DNA from: Dromiciops gliroides
Taxonomy: Eukaryota; Chordata; Mammalia; Microbiotheria; Microbiotheriidae
Assembly: GCF_019393635.1 (NCBI RefSeq)
Contig: NC_057861.1
Span: forward strand, 380,810,815 to 380,874,814
DNA length: 64,000 nucleotides
Reading direction: 5' to 3'
Below the pieces are notes generated by a model. It made no database searches. It worked only from the letters and a program-made list of their open reading frames with translations, and had not been told where the DNA came from. A program made the translations under genes and the position numbers. This document shows, piece by piece, positions 45,976 through 58,509 of this stretch. Every line of letters begins with the position of its first letter. The stretch's first letter is position 1.

Positions 45976-48099
45976 GATTAACTTTAATGAAAGCAAACCA
46001 AAAAAAAACCTACCATAGATATCAGGATAAAGAATGGGTAAATGTCTATCATTTTACAACTCAGACCCTTCCTTAAGTGGGAGGAAAGGGAGCCTTTCAA
46101 AACAAACAAACAAACAAACAAAAAATCCAAAACAATTGGCCCAGGTAAAAAACAAGCAGCAGGAATGGTGGAAGTTGATGCCAGAAACACTTTACCAGTA
46201 TTGAGGGTACTTGGGATAATAGCAGGCTTTATTTCAAATGAAGAATTCAGTACATTTGGTCCCAGAGTTCAAGGCTTCCATCTAAAGTCCTAAAGGGTTC
46301 ATTTTGAACTATTCAGATGCACACAATAGAAGAGTCCATTTGACAAATCAGGAAAATACATCTAAGTGCTTTCTAAGAGCATCTTAATTAAGCAATACTT
46401 GTGGACCAAACCTTCTCACAACTGTTTTTTGAGAAGGCTTTTTTTCTGATTTGAGCAGAATCCTCAGCTTGCTGTGATGTTGCCATTTTGATAAATTAGA
46501 TCAAAAAGGAATCCTCCTGCTTTCACATATTTTACTTTCAAAATCAAACTGAAGCTAGCAGCAAAGCGGGTCTCCCCTGACCTTCATTTGCTCTTTCTTA
46601 GGGGACTTAGGGGACTATATGGTTAATCCCTCCGAGGCAGATACAAGCTATTTGTTATTGATTTTATAGCTCCAAAAATGTATCTGGGCTGTGAGTGGGG
46701 GGGGGGTATCAGATTAGGAAACAACCACTTAGAAGGAGGCACCAGCTGTGCCCTTGTGATAAATTGTTTTTTGTTTGTTTGTTTTTTAGGTTTCTGTCTA
46801 CTCCATTTTATACTAAGTTATAGGTAGTTTACAGGATTAAACTTCATATGGATGTCATGTTTGTGAGGTGACTACAGCATCACCTGTTCTTAGTGACAGG
46901 AGTGCCTGCTACCCTTTGGGGACATGTTTTTTGGGGAATAGCATGCCATAATAGGGGATTTAGGAATCACAAAAGGTTTGACCTATATCTGTAGTTCAGG
47001 AATTTTTAAGAACTCACTTGAAAGGGAACAACACACAAATGCAGCATGTGATAAAATGGATGCACACAGAACCAGCCTTGATTGAGGGAGACACAATTAC
47101 ACATGGTAAGACAGAAACACAGAGAAACATATATTACATAATATAGTATAATAGCCAGATTTATACTCCTCAAATGCTTGATATTTTATAGTTTTGAAGT
47201 GATTTATAAACTTAGAAGAAAAATTATAATTACACAAAACAACATATTGTGGAAACCAGAGAAAAGGTATGGATTGTTCCTACATATACAAGAGATAGTT
47301 CAAAAGTAAAACAAACCAGGAAAATTGGAGTTTTTAAAACTTAGAAATCACTTTTGTTAAAAGAACTAAGCCACTTAAGGCAAAAAAAAAAGTTTCCTGT
47401 CCTAAATATTCAACTAGATTCCTAAACTCCGTGCTTCATTTTGGGTATGTTGATCTATATAAATTTGAGAAAAATCAAGTCATCATGCTCAATCAAAGAT
47501 TGAATGATATTATAGCTCAGGGTGGGGTGAGTTGGAGGCTTTTGAGAGGGGAGGAATTAGGTGTTACAACTGTTTTTTTAATTCATTGCAAAATTTAATC
47601 AAACATTTAAAAAATTGCTTTGATCAGAAAATATGCCAGCAATTCCTGCTGAATTAACAGCTTCCATGGGTTATAAATCATTCAAAAATTTGCTATATCA
47701 TTTATCCCCAGGTTTACTGACTAATCATTTCAAAGGCAGGTCAGAGATTTAACCTTCCTATGCTTCTGCATTAATGTTTTACTCTACATGTAATTTAAAG
47801 TGTCCAAAAACTTATCTAATACTTGAAAACAAATAGAAAAAAAGTCAGTCTCAGCTATATGATCCGATTAATTTAAAATCATTTTAGAACTCATGGGAAT
47901 ATAATCAATAAAATAAGCCTATAATATTTCTCTTAATTGGAAATACTTCTTTCTTTAGCCTATAGTGTCTATATTGGAGGTTCCCCAAAGCCCAATTTAT
48001 TTAGGCATAACTTCCTTCAGGATATTTCTGTAGATTTCAATTTTTTTTTCCTGCATCATGGGTGCATGATACTTCAGCCTCCATGGAGAAGTCATACTC
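45976..48099. other. Unique sequence, no gene seen
   Basis: Two kilobases without any recognisable mobile element, the longest such stretch in the window along with 49850-51767. The stretch 46430-46640 has balanced composition and could be a conserved element, which I cannot test. Confidence 0.45.
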
Positions 48100-48355
48100 A
48101 GGACTTAAGACAGCTAGATTTTAGCAGACTTCCAGACTTGGAATCAGGAAGACCTGAGTTTGAATCCCACTGAAGATACTTGCTACCTGTGTGACCATGG
48201 GCAATGTATTTGATTTCCCTTTGCCTCAGTTAACTCATTGTAAAAATGGGAATAGTAATAGAACCTATCTCATGATGTGGGAAGGATTGAATGAGTTTAC
48301 ACAAATAAAGTCCTTTGCAAATCTTAAAACACTACTTAAATGTTAGATATCAATA
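48100..48355 (+). repeat. MIR/THER1-like relic
   Basis: 'ACTTGGAATCAGGAAGACCTGAGTTTGAATCCC ... CTGTGTGACCATGGGCAA ... GCCTCAGTTAACTC ... GTAAAAATGGG', sense orientation. Confidence 0.78.
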
Positions 48356-48593
48356 TATTTATTAGCCTACTCTATAAGAATGGTGGAGGAACTGTCATAT
48401 CATGACAGACTTTGTACTCTCATGTGACTGCAAGCTTTCCATGCCTATAGCCCCTTTGATAGCTCAATTCTAAACATACCAAACCAGAAGATACCAAATT
48501 AACTTTGAAGATACTAAGAATTAATGGTACGGCCAATTTTCTCCTTCAGTGTTTTCAGTTAGTCAATAAATTTATATAAATGTGTTCTATCCA

Positions 48594-48672
48594 GCATCAG
48601 ACACTTGACACATACTAGCTGTGTGACCCTGGGCAAGTCACTTAACCCTCATTGCCCTGCAAAAAAAAAAAA
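48594..48672 (+). mobile_element. 5'-truncated SINE
   Basis: Only the core and poly(A) are present: it starts at AGCATCAGACACTTGACAC, so the Pol III promoter is missing. TGTGTTCT / GTGTTCTG flank it, a short duplication. Confidence 0.88.
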
Positions 48673-49339
48673 GTGTTCTGAAAAAATAGTTTGGAGAAAT
48701 TAAAAAATACATTTTAACAGACATTTATTAAGGATGCAGAGCAATATCCTAAGCACTAGAAGAAAGCTAATGTTTAGATAAGCCCTTCTTTCTTACCTCA
48801 TGATGAAATGATAAAGGGTACAGAGCAGGTTCAGTTCAAATCAATAATTCTTTAAGCCCCTATTGGCTGTAGATTCTTGAGGGTAGGCCTGAGCCAATAA
48901 CAGTGTCTCTTAAACAATAGTTCCAGACTTCATGAACTTAACTTCAAGCAGTAAGATAGGATATACTCATGAAAAATATCAAAGAAAATAATCTAATATA
49001 TGAGGTCTATAGGGGGAAGAATCATCAAATCAAGCCTCATGCAGTAGGCACTTTTTCTTTCTCTCTGTATATGTACACGCATTCATTCATATGCGTACAT
49101 CTGTTTATGTATGTACATGCACATATATGTACATATACATGAATTATGTATACAGAGAAAATGAGAAAGGAAGAGAGCCTAATGCAAGCACACACACTTT
49201 GCCCTTGAGAACTTCGCATATGAAAGATTGGCATGAATTGAACATGCAGGAGAAAAATACTTCAGGCAAAAGCAAGAGACAGGAGAGTACATGGAATATA
49301 CAGAGAATGATTAAAAGGTTACTTTGGATAGAAAATAGA
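48673..49339. other. Unassigned; short TATG-rich patch at 49069-49140
   Basis: Mostly unique. The overlapping frames near 49037-49365 come from the simple-sequence patch. Confidence 0.4.
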
Positions 49340-49850
49340 AAATAGACAGGAATGGTAGCAGACAAAACTTAAAGTTAAGGTAGTGCCAGATTTTTCAGGG
49401 CTTTTGTTTGTAAGAAATTTTGACCCTATTAAGTAGAGAATAAGACTTTTTTATTAAAGGGTTTTGAGCAACATTATACAAGTAGATCCATGTAGAAAAA
49501 AAAATAGACTGGTGTGATAGAAAGGATGAATACAATAAAATATTGTTGAGACAGAGCTAATATAAATTGGTGTTTAATTGGAAAGAGAAAAGAAATGAAA
49601 AGCTGGAGGTTAACTCAAGTTTTCCAATTTGGGAACCTGGGTAATGGTGTTGCCATTGACAAAAATAATGAAATCAGAAGCAGGATGTGGAATTTGAAGT
49701 GATTTAAAACATCCAGAGACAGAAGTTGCAAGTAGTCATTTCTGTGCCCAGGGCAGGAGACACAAAGCATGCCTTCAGTGCATGTCTGAGGGTAGGGAAA
49801 CAGTGGAATGAAATAGAAGTTTTAATACCTGGAAGATAAGTTTAGGCACT
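49340..49850 (+). repeat. Copy of the ancient repeat family seen at 15.65-25.96 kb
   Basis: Blocks such as 'TCAGGGCTTTTGTTTGTAAG', 'GGGTTTTGAGCAACATTATAC' and 'GGTAATGGTGTTGCCATTGAC' appear in the same order. Family name uncertain. Confidence 0.45.
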
Positions 49851-51767
49851 GACAACTATTTTATTTTATTTTTTCCTTTTGTATTAATCTGTTCCCTTCT
49901 TTTGATTTTTTTCTATTTATCTATCCGTCTAAGTTTATCATTCAATACCTACCCCTACCCCCAAAAAAACTTCTTCAAATAATTTTAGTTTTTGGTACCC
50001 TTTTCCAAAAAGGTTTTCTTTGGCTATCTTACTCATTATTTCTCTTTCTTTCTAGTCTATTGAGATTTCTACTTTCTAATCCATGGGCTATATCCATATT
50101 CATTCCTTCTCTGTTTTCCACATGTCTCTCATGAGATTAGAACTTCTGGATTCTCTCCTCAATATAATTTCTTTCCCATCTCAGGCTCTATGTTCCTACT
50201 ACAACCCTTGGTGATGATTTCCCTTGAGAACTCTTATATCCCCCTCTCCTGGTGTCAAACGCAGTTATGAGAGTTACAACAATTTCTAATAGAGGGTAGT
50301 CTCCTCAAAGGCCAATTTTCTTTACATGAAACTTATCATAGTGCATTTTAATCTTCCTACAGGCATACACAAATTTCTCTCCTCCACCTTGCCATTTAAA
50401 TATTCTTTAGTGACACCCTTTATTCTCATATTCCAGGATAAGACACTGATTTCTACCTGTCCCTTCCCTACATTGGTTTTAACCTATTCTCCTAGAGCCT
50501 CTACACCTGGCCTAAAGACTGAAAAAAATGCTGTCCCCTCTGTTCACTTAGGGAATTAATGAAGATACATCTTCAGTTCTTCTTGTGCACAGATACTCTG
50601 TCCCCTTTAATCAGCTTTGAGCATTCTACAGCCCCACCCTCTCTATTCCCTAACTCTTACCAATTCCCTTCCTCTGGCTCAGGAGAATCACCCTGTGTGG
50701 AATGAATGGAGTTCAAGATGAATCAATGCCAAGAGATGACAAAGTAGAGACCCTCACTATCATACCCAAGTCTATGAAATGCTTGCAATGCCTCAGATTT
50801 TTGAGGAACACAGCTACTCACCACCATGGTACATTATTATAAAATTGTGACTAATTTTTCTTACTAATCATCTGCTATTCCATGTTTTTGCCAGCTACTG
50901 AAGGACTTCAGATTCTTTTAGTGCCCTCTAAATTTGATATCATATGGAAAAGCCTTGAACATCCTACCCTACTTAGGGCTTCAGGAACAGTAGAAGCTAT
51001 AGATCTTAAACTAAGGAGAGAAGTCAGGGATAGAGACTGGAATTTGTAAGAATATTTTTTCTTGATGTAAACTGATTCTCATCCAATCTTTATGAGGAAG
51101 TTGCAGTAGCCTCATGTAGAATGCTTTATATGCAGAAAGGAACTTGACAATTAATTAGTGAAAAGGATGGTAAAGTAACCCTACTGACCTGCATGAGGGA
51201 GTGCTGTTGTACCAGAACAACTTGGTAAACACATGTGTCATGCAAGATATCCTTCAAATGAGATACATGTAAACTACTTTTGAAGCAGGTGTAGGTGTAG
51301 GTGTAGGTGGATCTTCAATATGTTATTGATTTCCATCTTGTATTCTTAAAAAAAAACATAAGAAAAACAATTTTCCTTTGAGTGAGATTGGGCCTTCTCT
51401 CTTGATTGAAGAGAAATTCTTATTGAAAGTTCTCATTAATTGCTATGTATATTCTTATATTTTCCCATGTATATCCTTAAATATTCAAATTCCTTCTTGC
51501 TATTTTGTTTGGATAAATAGGCAGTCACTATTTGTAATAGTCTTTTTAAAAAATAATTAGTAGGAAGGAATACCTCTGTAAGTCAGGAACCTTGAATTTC
51601 TCTCCCTCTTAAGAGAAACAAGGATATTACCCTTGTTTACAAATTCTAAAGTCATACTCCTAGACCAATGACATTTAATAGGAAGAGGTAGATAAAATTT
51701 CCCTATGGTAGCACTCTTAGAAAATGAAGAACAACTAGCCTTGCAATGATACTAGCACCTACCTTCC
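49851..51767. other. Unique pyrimidine-rich sequence, no gene seen
   Basis: Includes a small hexamer run (GTAGGT) at 51289-51310. No coding or repeat call can be supported. Confidence 0.45.
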
Positions 51768-51995
51768 TTCTGTTCAGTTGTGCCTGTCTCTTCATGACCC
51801 CACTTGGGGTTTCTTTGCAAAAATATTGGAATGATTGGCCATTTCCTAATGCACCTCATTTTACAAATGAGGAAATTAATGCAAACAAATTTAAGTGACT
51901 TGATCAGAATCACACAGCTACTAAGTGTCTGAGGCCAGATGATTCTTCTTGACTTCAGGTCCAGCATTCTATCAACTGTACTACCTAGCTGCCCA
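51768..51995 (-). mobile_element. Long-form SINE with RTE-like tail
   Basis: The tail (CAGTTGTGCCTGTCTCTTCATGACCCCA) is at the left and the head (CTACCTAGCTGCCC) at the right. A few small deletions. Confidence 0.82.
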
Positions 51996-52289
51996 CCTAT
52001 CTTCCTACCCCTACCTGTACCCCTACCAGGTATTATGCTGTTAGTTGAGCTCTCATCCTCTTCTCAGAAGTGGGCCAGATCTCAAGTCATTTATAGGCAT
52101 GCCTATTTAATTATGAAAACCCACATGGACATACATACATATCGTACAGGGTATAGATATTGCACATGGCTATTGGCTGAAATCATGAATTTTTTTAAAT
52201 GTTAAGAAAGAGTGAATATGTAGAGATAAAAAATAAAAAAGATAAAGGCAGCATCTTAGTGAATGTTTATCTTAAATGTGTGAGAATAT
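51996..52289. other. Unassigned AT-rich sequence
   Basis: Nothing recognised. Confidence 0.4.
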
Positions 52290-52520
52290 ACCAAAGGTTA
52301 CAGAGTAGTTATGATAAGAGAGATAAATGGAGACCAAGGTAGAATGTGGTGTCTCTGAAGCCAAGGGAAGAGTAGTCAAATACGGAGAGTGAACAACAGT
52401 ATCAAAATGTTGTAGATATGTCAGAGAATGTAAGGACTGAAAAGCAAGAACCATTGGGTTTGCTGATTAGGAGGCAATTAATAATCTTTGAGAAAGTTTA
52501 AGAAATGTCCTGAAGATGGA
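52290..52520 (+). repeat. Another copy of the ancient repeat family
   Basis: 'AGAATGTGGTGTCTCTGAAGCC ... AACAGTATCAAAATGTTG ... AAGAACCATTGGG ... GAGGCAATTAATAATCTTTG' keeps the family's block order. Confidence 0.45.
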
Positions 52521-53168
52521 CATGAGGATATGAAGCTTTATAAAGTGGGTAAAAAGTAATTTTTACAAATTCTTCTTAAACATATTGTTCATAATATTGT
52601 TTATATATTTATAATTAGAGTTGGGGTATTTTGACCTGCAAAAATATCTGTTTTCTTTCAGCCCACACAACCACCTCACACTCCTAATGATAATGAAAGG
52701 AAAACAAAACTCTAATTACTAATATGTGTACTCAAATAAAATAAATTTCCTCATTAATAATATCCAAAAATATATAATATATATTCCTATTCTGCATCTT
52801 TCTCTGTTCTATAAGGAGGTAAGTAGCATGTTACATCATTAGTCCTCTGTAATCTAAACAAATCATTACACCAAAAGATTCTAATTCTTTCAAAGTTATT
52901 TGTTTTCAACATATTGTGGATGAATGAATTATTTCCCTGCTTCTGTTCTCCATTCTTCATCAGTTCATAGAATTCTTCTCAGGTTTCTCTGAAACCAATC
53001 TCTTCATCAATTCTTATACCACAGTGATATTTCATCACATTTATATATCATAATTTCTTCATCCATTCATTAATCTATGTGCATCCCCTCAAAACCCATG
53101 CTTTTACACCTCAAAAAAGATCTGTAATAATTTTCTCTACATACTTAGAACATGTTCTTATATCAAAA
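52521..53168 (-). repeat. Unassigned; 52900-53160 may be a very old antisense L1 piece
   Basis: Weak similarity in word order to the antisense ORF2 C-terminus (CATTCATTAATC...GCATCCCCTC, then AGATCTGTAATAATTTT). Not certain. Confidence 0.3.
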
Positions 53169-53489
53169 AAGTATTTTATTGTTTTCTAGTTAAATGTGGA
53201 GATAGTTCTCTATACTTGTTTTTATAAAATATCTAGTTCCAAATTTTTCTCCCTTCTTCCCTTTCCTCTCACCTCCCCAAGACAGCAAGCAATATGACAT
53301 AGCTTATATATGTACAATCACATTTTGAGAATGGGAATTACACCCCCTGCTGAGAGGGACATTGTGAGAATCATGCCTGAAAAGAAAGCATGTCACTTGG
53401 CATCCACATGTGACTTGGCATCTGGAAGTTATGTCTATAGAACCTCCTGTAGTCACGACAATCAAAGCAACCAGTCAATTAGCTTGGAG

Positions 53490-53490
<1 letters not shown>

Positions 53491-53537
<47 letters not shown>
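53491..53537. repeat. (TG)n microsatellite
   Basis: About 23 TG units inside the LTR-like insert. The cysteine/valine-rich frames over it are artefacts. Confidence 0.95.
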
Positions 53538-53540
<3 letters not shown>

Positions 53541-53757
53541 GCCCTGCTTCCTGTGTCACAGGGGACTTATGGGAGTAGCTGCTGAGGATCAGCCTTTCTT
53601 TTCATTCAGGACTTCAGTTTGGTGGCGGACCTAGAACTTCACATGGGCTGTTAGGGAAAGGCAAGGTTTTATCTCTGGCTATCCCAAATAGGTCTAAGCT
53701 AGGGTTTTCCATTCTATAAGAAATCTGTTCTCAATCTCTCTCTCTTCACGAACTTCT

Positions 53758-53927
53758 TCTTCTTCTTCTTCTTTTTTTTTTTTTTTTTTTTAGTGAGGCA
53801 GTTGGGGTTGAGTGACTTGCCCAGGGTCACACAGCTAGTAAGTGTTAAGTGTCTGAGGCCAGATTTGAACTCAGGTACTCCTGACTCCAGGGCTGGTGCT
53901 CTATCCACTGTGCCACCTAGCTGCCCC
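53758..53927 (-). mobile_element. SINE within the LTR-like insert
   Basis: Antisense short SINE with a TTC/T-rich tail. Target duplication CTCTTCACGAACTTCT (53742-53757) / CTCTTCACTAACTTCT (53928-53943), one difference. Confidence 0.95.
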
Positions 53928-55893
53928 CTCTTCACTAACTTCTAATACATTTTAATAAATAATTAAAAGCCTAAACTCTTGCTGAATTGATAAGTAAACA
54001 TTAGCTACTTTCTCCCCCACATTGGGGTCAGTTAAGGTGACCACACATTAGATTTTAAACACCACAGCTAGAATTTTAGGCTTTAAAACATTAAACATGT
54101 TTCTGAATTAATCATGTTGTGAAAGAAGAATCAGAACAAAAGGGACAAACTTCAAAAAAACAAAAACAAAAACAAAATAGAAAAAGTATGGTTCAATCTG
54201 CATCCAGATTCTACAATTCTTTTTTTCTGGATGTGAAGAGCATTTTCCATCATAAGTCCTTTGGAATTATCTCAGATCATTATATTGCTGAGAAGAGTTA
54301 AGTATATCACAGGTGATCATCACACAAGGTTGTTGATACAATGCACAATGGTCTCGTGGTTCTACTCATTTCACTCAGTCTCAATTCAAATATTTCCAGA
54401 TTTTTCTGAAGTCTGCCTACTCATTGTTTCTTACAGCTCAATAGTACTCCATTACATTAATATACCACAAGTTGTTCAACCATTCCCCAATTTATGGGCA
54501 TTCCCTCAATTTCCAATTATTTGCCAACACAAATAGAGCTGCTATAAATATTTTTGTAAATGTTGGTCCTTTTCCTTTTTCTGTGATCTCTTTAGGATAA
54601 AGATCTAATAGTGCTATTACTGGCTCAAGGGTATGGACAGTTTTATAGCCTTTGGGCATAGTTCCAAATTGTTCTCCAGAATGGTTGGATCAGTTCACGG
54701 CTCCAGCAATAATGCATTAGTGTACCAATTTTTCCACAGCTTCGCCAACATTTATTATTTTCCTTTTTTTGTCACATTAGCCAATGTGATAGGTATGAGC
54801 TGGTGCCACAAAGTTGTTTTATTTTGTATTTCTCTAATTAATAGTGATTTGGAGCATTTTTTCATATGACAACAAATAGCTTTGATTTCTTGATCTGCAA
54901 ATTCATATCCTTTGACCATTTCTCAGTTGGAGAATGGCTTGCATTCTTAGAAATTTGATTTAGTCCCCTATAAATTATAGAAATTAGGCCTTTAGGTAGT
55001 GTCATTAAAATTAGGAAGGGAATGGGGGGCACAGAATGAATTTGTATGCTCCAGAGGGGGAAAAAGTCCCTCTTATTTTCTCCTTTTTCCTTCTATGTCA
55101 GGGGGCTTCTTAACTCTTTTTGCCCAATGGAATCCTTTGGTAGTCTGATGAATTTTACGGACTCCATCTCAGAATAATGTTTTTCAAAGGATAAAATTGA
55201 GGGGTGGAGCAAAGATGGAGGAGGAAAGGCAGTAAACATTCAGACTTCCTGACACAGGTACTCTAAAAATACTCCAAACACAGCCAGAAAACAACTCCTG
55301 GAGCAGAAGAACCCATGAAAAGACAGCTGAGATGTTTTTCCCACCAAGGACAGTTTGGAAGCTTGGCAGGAGGGGGAGCTAGGCTGGAAGTAGAGTCCAG
55401 CCCTGTGATTGCCTCAACAGGGATCCAGCCCCAGGTAGGCTGTGCTGGAGAAATTTACCACTGAGCCTCTGAATATGCTGCAGTGCCTGTGTCTTAAGGA
55501 ATTAGGCTCACAGTCTGGTTAGAGCACTGAATGGTTGGCCAGGGGAGAGTCTATGGGGAGAGAGTCTATGGTGGAATATGAAGGAGTTAAGGGGGGATTT
55601 GGAAGTCCTATCCCAGAAGAGAATCAGGAAGAAACCTTGATTGGTGGCAATCCAGATGGGGGAAGGGTGCAAGGCTCATCAGATCTAACAACTAAGTGCA
55701 CACAAAGTCTTGCTGACTGGTTAATTAGCAAGTTGGCCTGGGGTTATATACAAACTAGAGAAAAGGCCAAGGCAGTGAAGAAACTGCACCTCATTAAAAC
55801 ATAACACCTGGGACTCCCTGAATCTTGGGACCATAGGTCCTGGAAGCAGGACTCAACACTAAGGAGTTAAAAGTAAAGTAAAAGATGGGCAAG

Positions 55894-56848
55894 ATGAGCA
55901 GCAAAAGAAAGGCTCTTTAGTGAAAAGGAAGAACAATGTGCACCCTCAGAAGAGGATAGGAACATCAGAGCCCCAACATCTAAAACTTCCAAGAAAAATA
56001 TGAATTGGTATCAGGCCATAGAGGTGATTAAAAAGGACTTTAAAGATAAAATGAGAGAGGTAGAGGAAAAAATGGAAAGAGAAATGAGGGTGATGCAGGA
56101 AAGTCATGAGAAAAAATTCAACAGCTTGAAAAGCCAAATGGAAAAGGAGATACAAAAGCTTTCTAATGATGAAAATAATTGCCTAAGAATTAGGATTGAA
56201 CAAGTGGAAGCTAGTGACTTTATGAGAAACCAAGGCATAGTAAAGCAAATCCAAATGAATAAAAAAAAATAGAGGGCAATGTAAAATATCTTCTTGGAAA
56301 AACTGTTGGCCTGGAAAATAGATGCAAGAGAAATAATTTGAAAATTATCAGTCTACCTGAAAAGCATGATCAAAATAAGAGCTTAGACATAATCTTCCAA
56401 GAAATTGTCAGTGAAAATTGCCCTGATATTCTAGAAACAGAAGGCAAAATAGAAATTGAACGAATCCACCAATCACCTCCTTAAAGAAATCCCAAAAGGA
56501 AAACTTCCAGGAATATTATAGCCAAATGCCAGATCTCCCAGGTAAAGGAGAAAATATTGCAAGAAGCTAGAAAGAAGGAATTTAAATACTGTGGATCTAT
56601 GATGAGTATAGCACAGGATCTAGCAGCTTCTGCATTAAAGGACCAGAGGGCATGGGATATGATATTCCAGAAGGCATAGGAATTGTAATTACAACCAAAA
56701 ATTAACTACCCAACAAAACTGTGTATACTTTTTCATGGGAAAAAAATGAGACTTCAATGAAAAAGAGGACTTTCATGTATTTGTGATAAAAAGACCTAAA
56801 CTGAATAGAAAATTTTACTTGCAGATACAAGACCCCAGAGAAGCATAA
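55894..56848 (+). pseudogene. HAL1 copy C ORF1, broken
   Basis: The start is MSSKRKAL, then a stop. The coiled coil is open at 56000-56272 (VEEKMEREMRVMQESHEKKF, LRIRIEQVEASDFMRNQ). The RRM and C-terminal domains at 56280-56848 are readable but contain stops and frameshifts. Confidence 0.78.
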
Positions 56849-56984
56849 AAAGGTAAACAGGAAAAAATAAATCATGAGAGATGTTAAAAGGTTAAACTTA
56901 TTACTTTCCTACATGGGAAGATGATGTGTTTAAATCATAAGAGTTTCTGAGTATTAGGGCAGATGATAGGAATAAATTTAGATG

Positions 56985-57073
56985 GGGGGGGGCAGTTGAT
57001 GAGTGCCTTGTGGGCTTTGGTCCTCCTGGGTCCAGGGTGGGTGCTTTGTCCACTGTGTCACCTAGCTGCCCCA
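56985..57073 (-). mobile_element. Degenerate SINE remnant built into HAL1 copy C
   Basis: Only the head half is left (GGTGCTTTGTCCACTGTGTCACC then TAGCTGCCCC), directly before ATGATGACATCTTTGGGG, as in copies A and B. Confidence 0.75.
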
Positions 57074-57689
57074 TGATGACATCTTTGGGGTAAAATTCGG
57101 GGGTGGGGGAGAGGATTACGCTGTGGGAGTGGATGGGGGATTGGTAGAATGGGGAGAAGTCTCACAGGAAAGAAGCAGGAAAGTGTGTAGAGAGATATGG
57201 GAGAAGTAGGAAAGTGAAGAAGCATTAAACACATCAGAATTAGCTCAGAGACCTTAATCTCATCAGAGTTGGCCCAAGGAACATATAGCATACCCACCCA
57301 ATTGGGTGGAATAATATATCTAACCCTGCAGAAAAGTAGGAAAGGAAGGGGATAAGGAGGGAAGGGTGAAAGAAGGGAGGGCAGAGCAGGGAAGGGGTCA
57401 GTTAGAAGCAAAACACTTTTGAGGAGGAAGAGGGTAAAAGAAGATAGAATATAGAGCAAATATCATGGGGAGGTAAAAGGATGGAGGGATACAGTTATGA
57501 TGATTGATTATTCATTGATTGATGACAATGGCAAAACATATGGTACTTACTTTGCTGGGCTATTGTGAAGAAAATTCATCAAGTTTAAGGCATTATATAA
57601 AAGACATCTATTACTGTTGTTGCAGTAATCACCCTCATGGGTTTATTGTAAGGAAATCTCTCTTTAAAGTACTATGTAACTGTAGATTA

Positions 57690-58200
57690 CTATAAAAAAT
57701 GATGATCAGGATACTTTCAGAAAGACCTGGAGGGACCTGCATGAGCTGATGCAAAGTGAAATCTAATATATGCAGAAGAACAGTATTATTGTGAGGTGAT
57801 GTGCTGTGAATGACTCGGTTATTTATAGTAATGCAATGATCCAAACAACTCCAAAGGTTTTATGAAAAATGCAATTCATCTACAAGGAGAGAACTGATGG
57901 TATTTGAATACAGATTGAAACATAACACTTTTTTATTAGTTACTTTATAGGAAACAAAAAAAATGATGAACAGGATGATATCAGAAAAACCTGTAAAGAC
58001 CTACATGAACTGAAGCAAAGTGAAATGCACTGAATACAAAATAAAAGCCATAGTGTAAGATGATCTACTGTGAAGGACTTGGTTATTTTCAGAGATGCAA
58101 TGATCCAAAATACCTCTGGAGGACTTAGGAAAATTGCAATCGATCTACAGAGAAAGGACTGATAGTATCTGAAAACAGATTGAAGCATATTTTTTGATAG
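57690..58200 (+). repeat. Two diverged tandem copies of the HAL1 3' segment
   Basis: Unit 1 starts AAAAAATGATGATCAGGATACTTTCAGAAAGACCTG (about 57691) and unit 2 AAAAAATGATGAACAGGATGATATCAGAAAAACCTG (about 57957). Both run through 'GATGGTATTTGAATACAGATTGAA' or its counterpart. The offset is about 266 bases. Confidence 0.7.
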
Positions 58201-58365
58201 TTCCTTAATCTGAAGTTTTGAATTTGTCTTCTTTCTTTCACAATCCAGCTGATGTAGAGATGTTTTGCATGACTACTCATGTATAACTTATATTGAATTG
58301 CTCGAGTTCTTGTGGTGGGGGCAAGAAGAAAACTTGGTATGCAAATTTTTTTAAAAATCAATGTC

Positions 58366-58509
58366 CAGACAGGTAGGTGGCACAGTGGATAGAGCACCAG
58401 CCCTGGATTCAGGAGTGCCTGGGTTCAAATCCAGCCTCAGACACTTAATACTTACTAGCTGTGTGACCCTGGGCAAGTCATTTAGCCCCAATTGCCTCAC
58501 CAAAAAAAA
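58366..58509 (+). mobile_element. SINE near the 3' end of HAL1 copy C
   Basis: Short SINE with the head base run changed (CAGACAGGTAGGTGGCAC). Duplication AAAAATCAATGTC (58353-58365) / AAAAATCGATGTC, overlapping the poly(A). Confidence 0.92.

Larger units (their letters stand above)
53325..54087 (+). mobile_element. LTR-like insertion in the L1 3' UTR (probable solo LTR)
   Basis: A non-L1 segment of about 760 bp (about 590 without its internal SINE), bounded by ACATT at 53320-53324 and 54088-54092. That is the size of a retroviral target duplication. It carries AATAAA at 53956 and, near its right end, TTAGATTTTAAACACCACA, which recalls the end of the ERV LTR at 22.6 kb (sense AATTTTAAATCTCACA). 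The exact TG/CA ends are not clean. A (TG)n run lies inside it. Confidence 0.45.
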
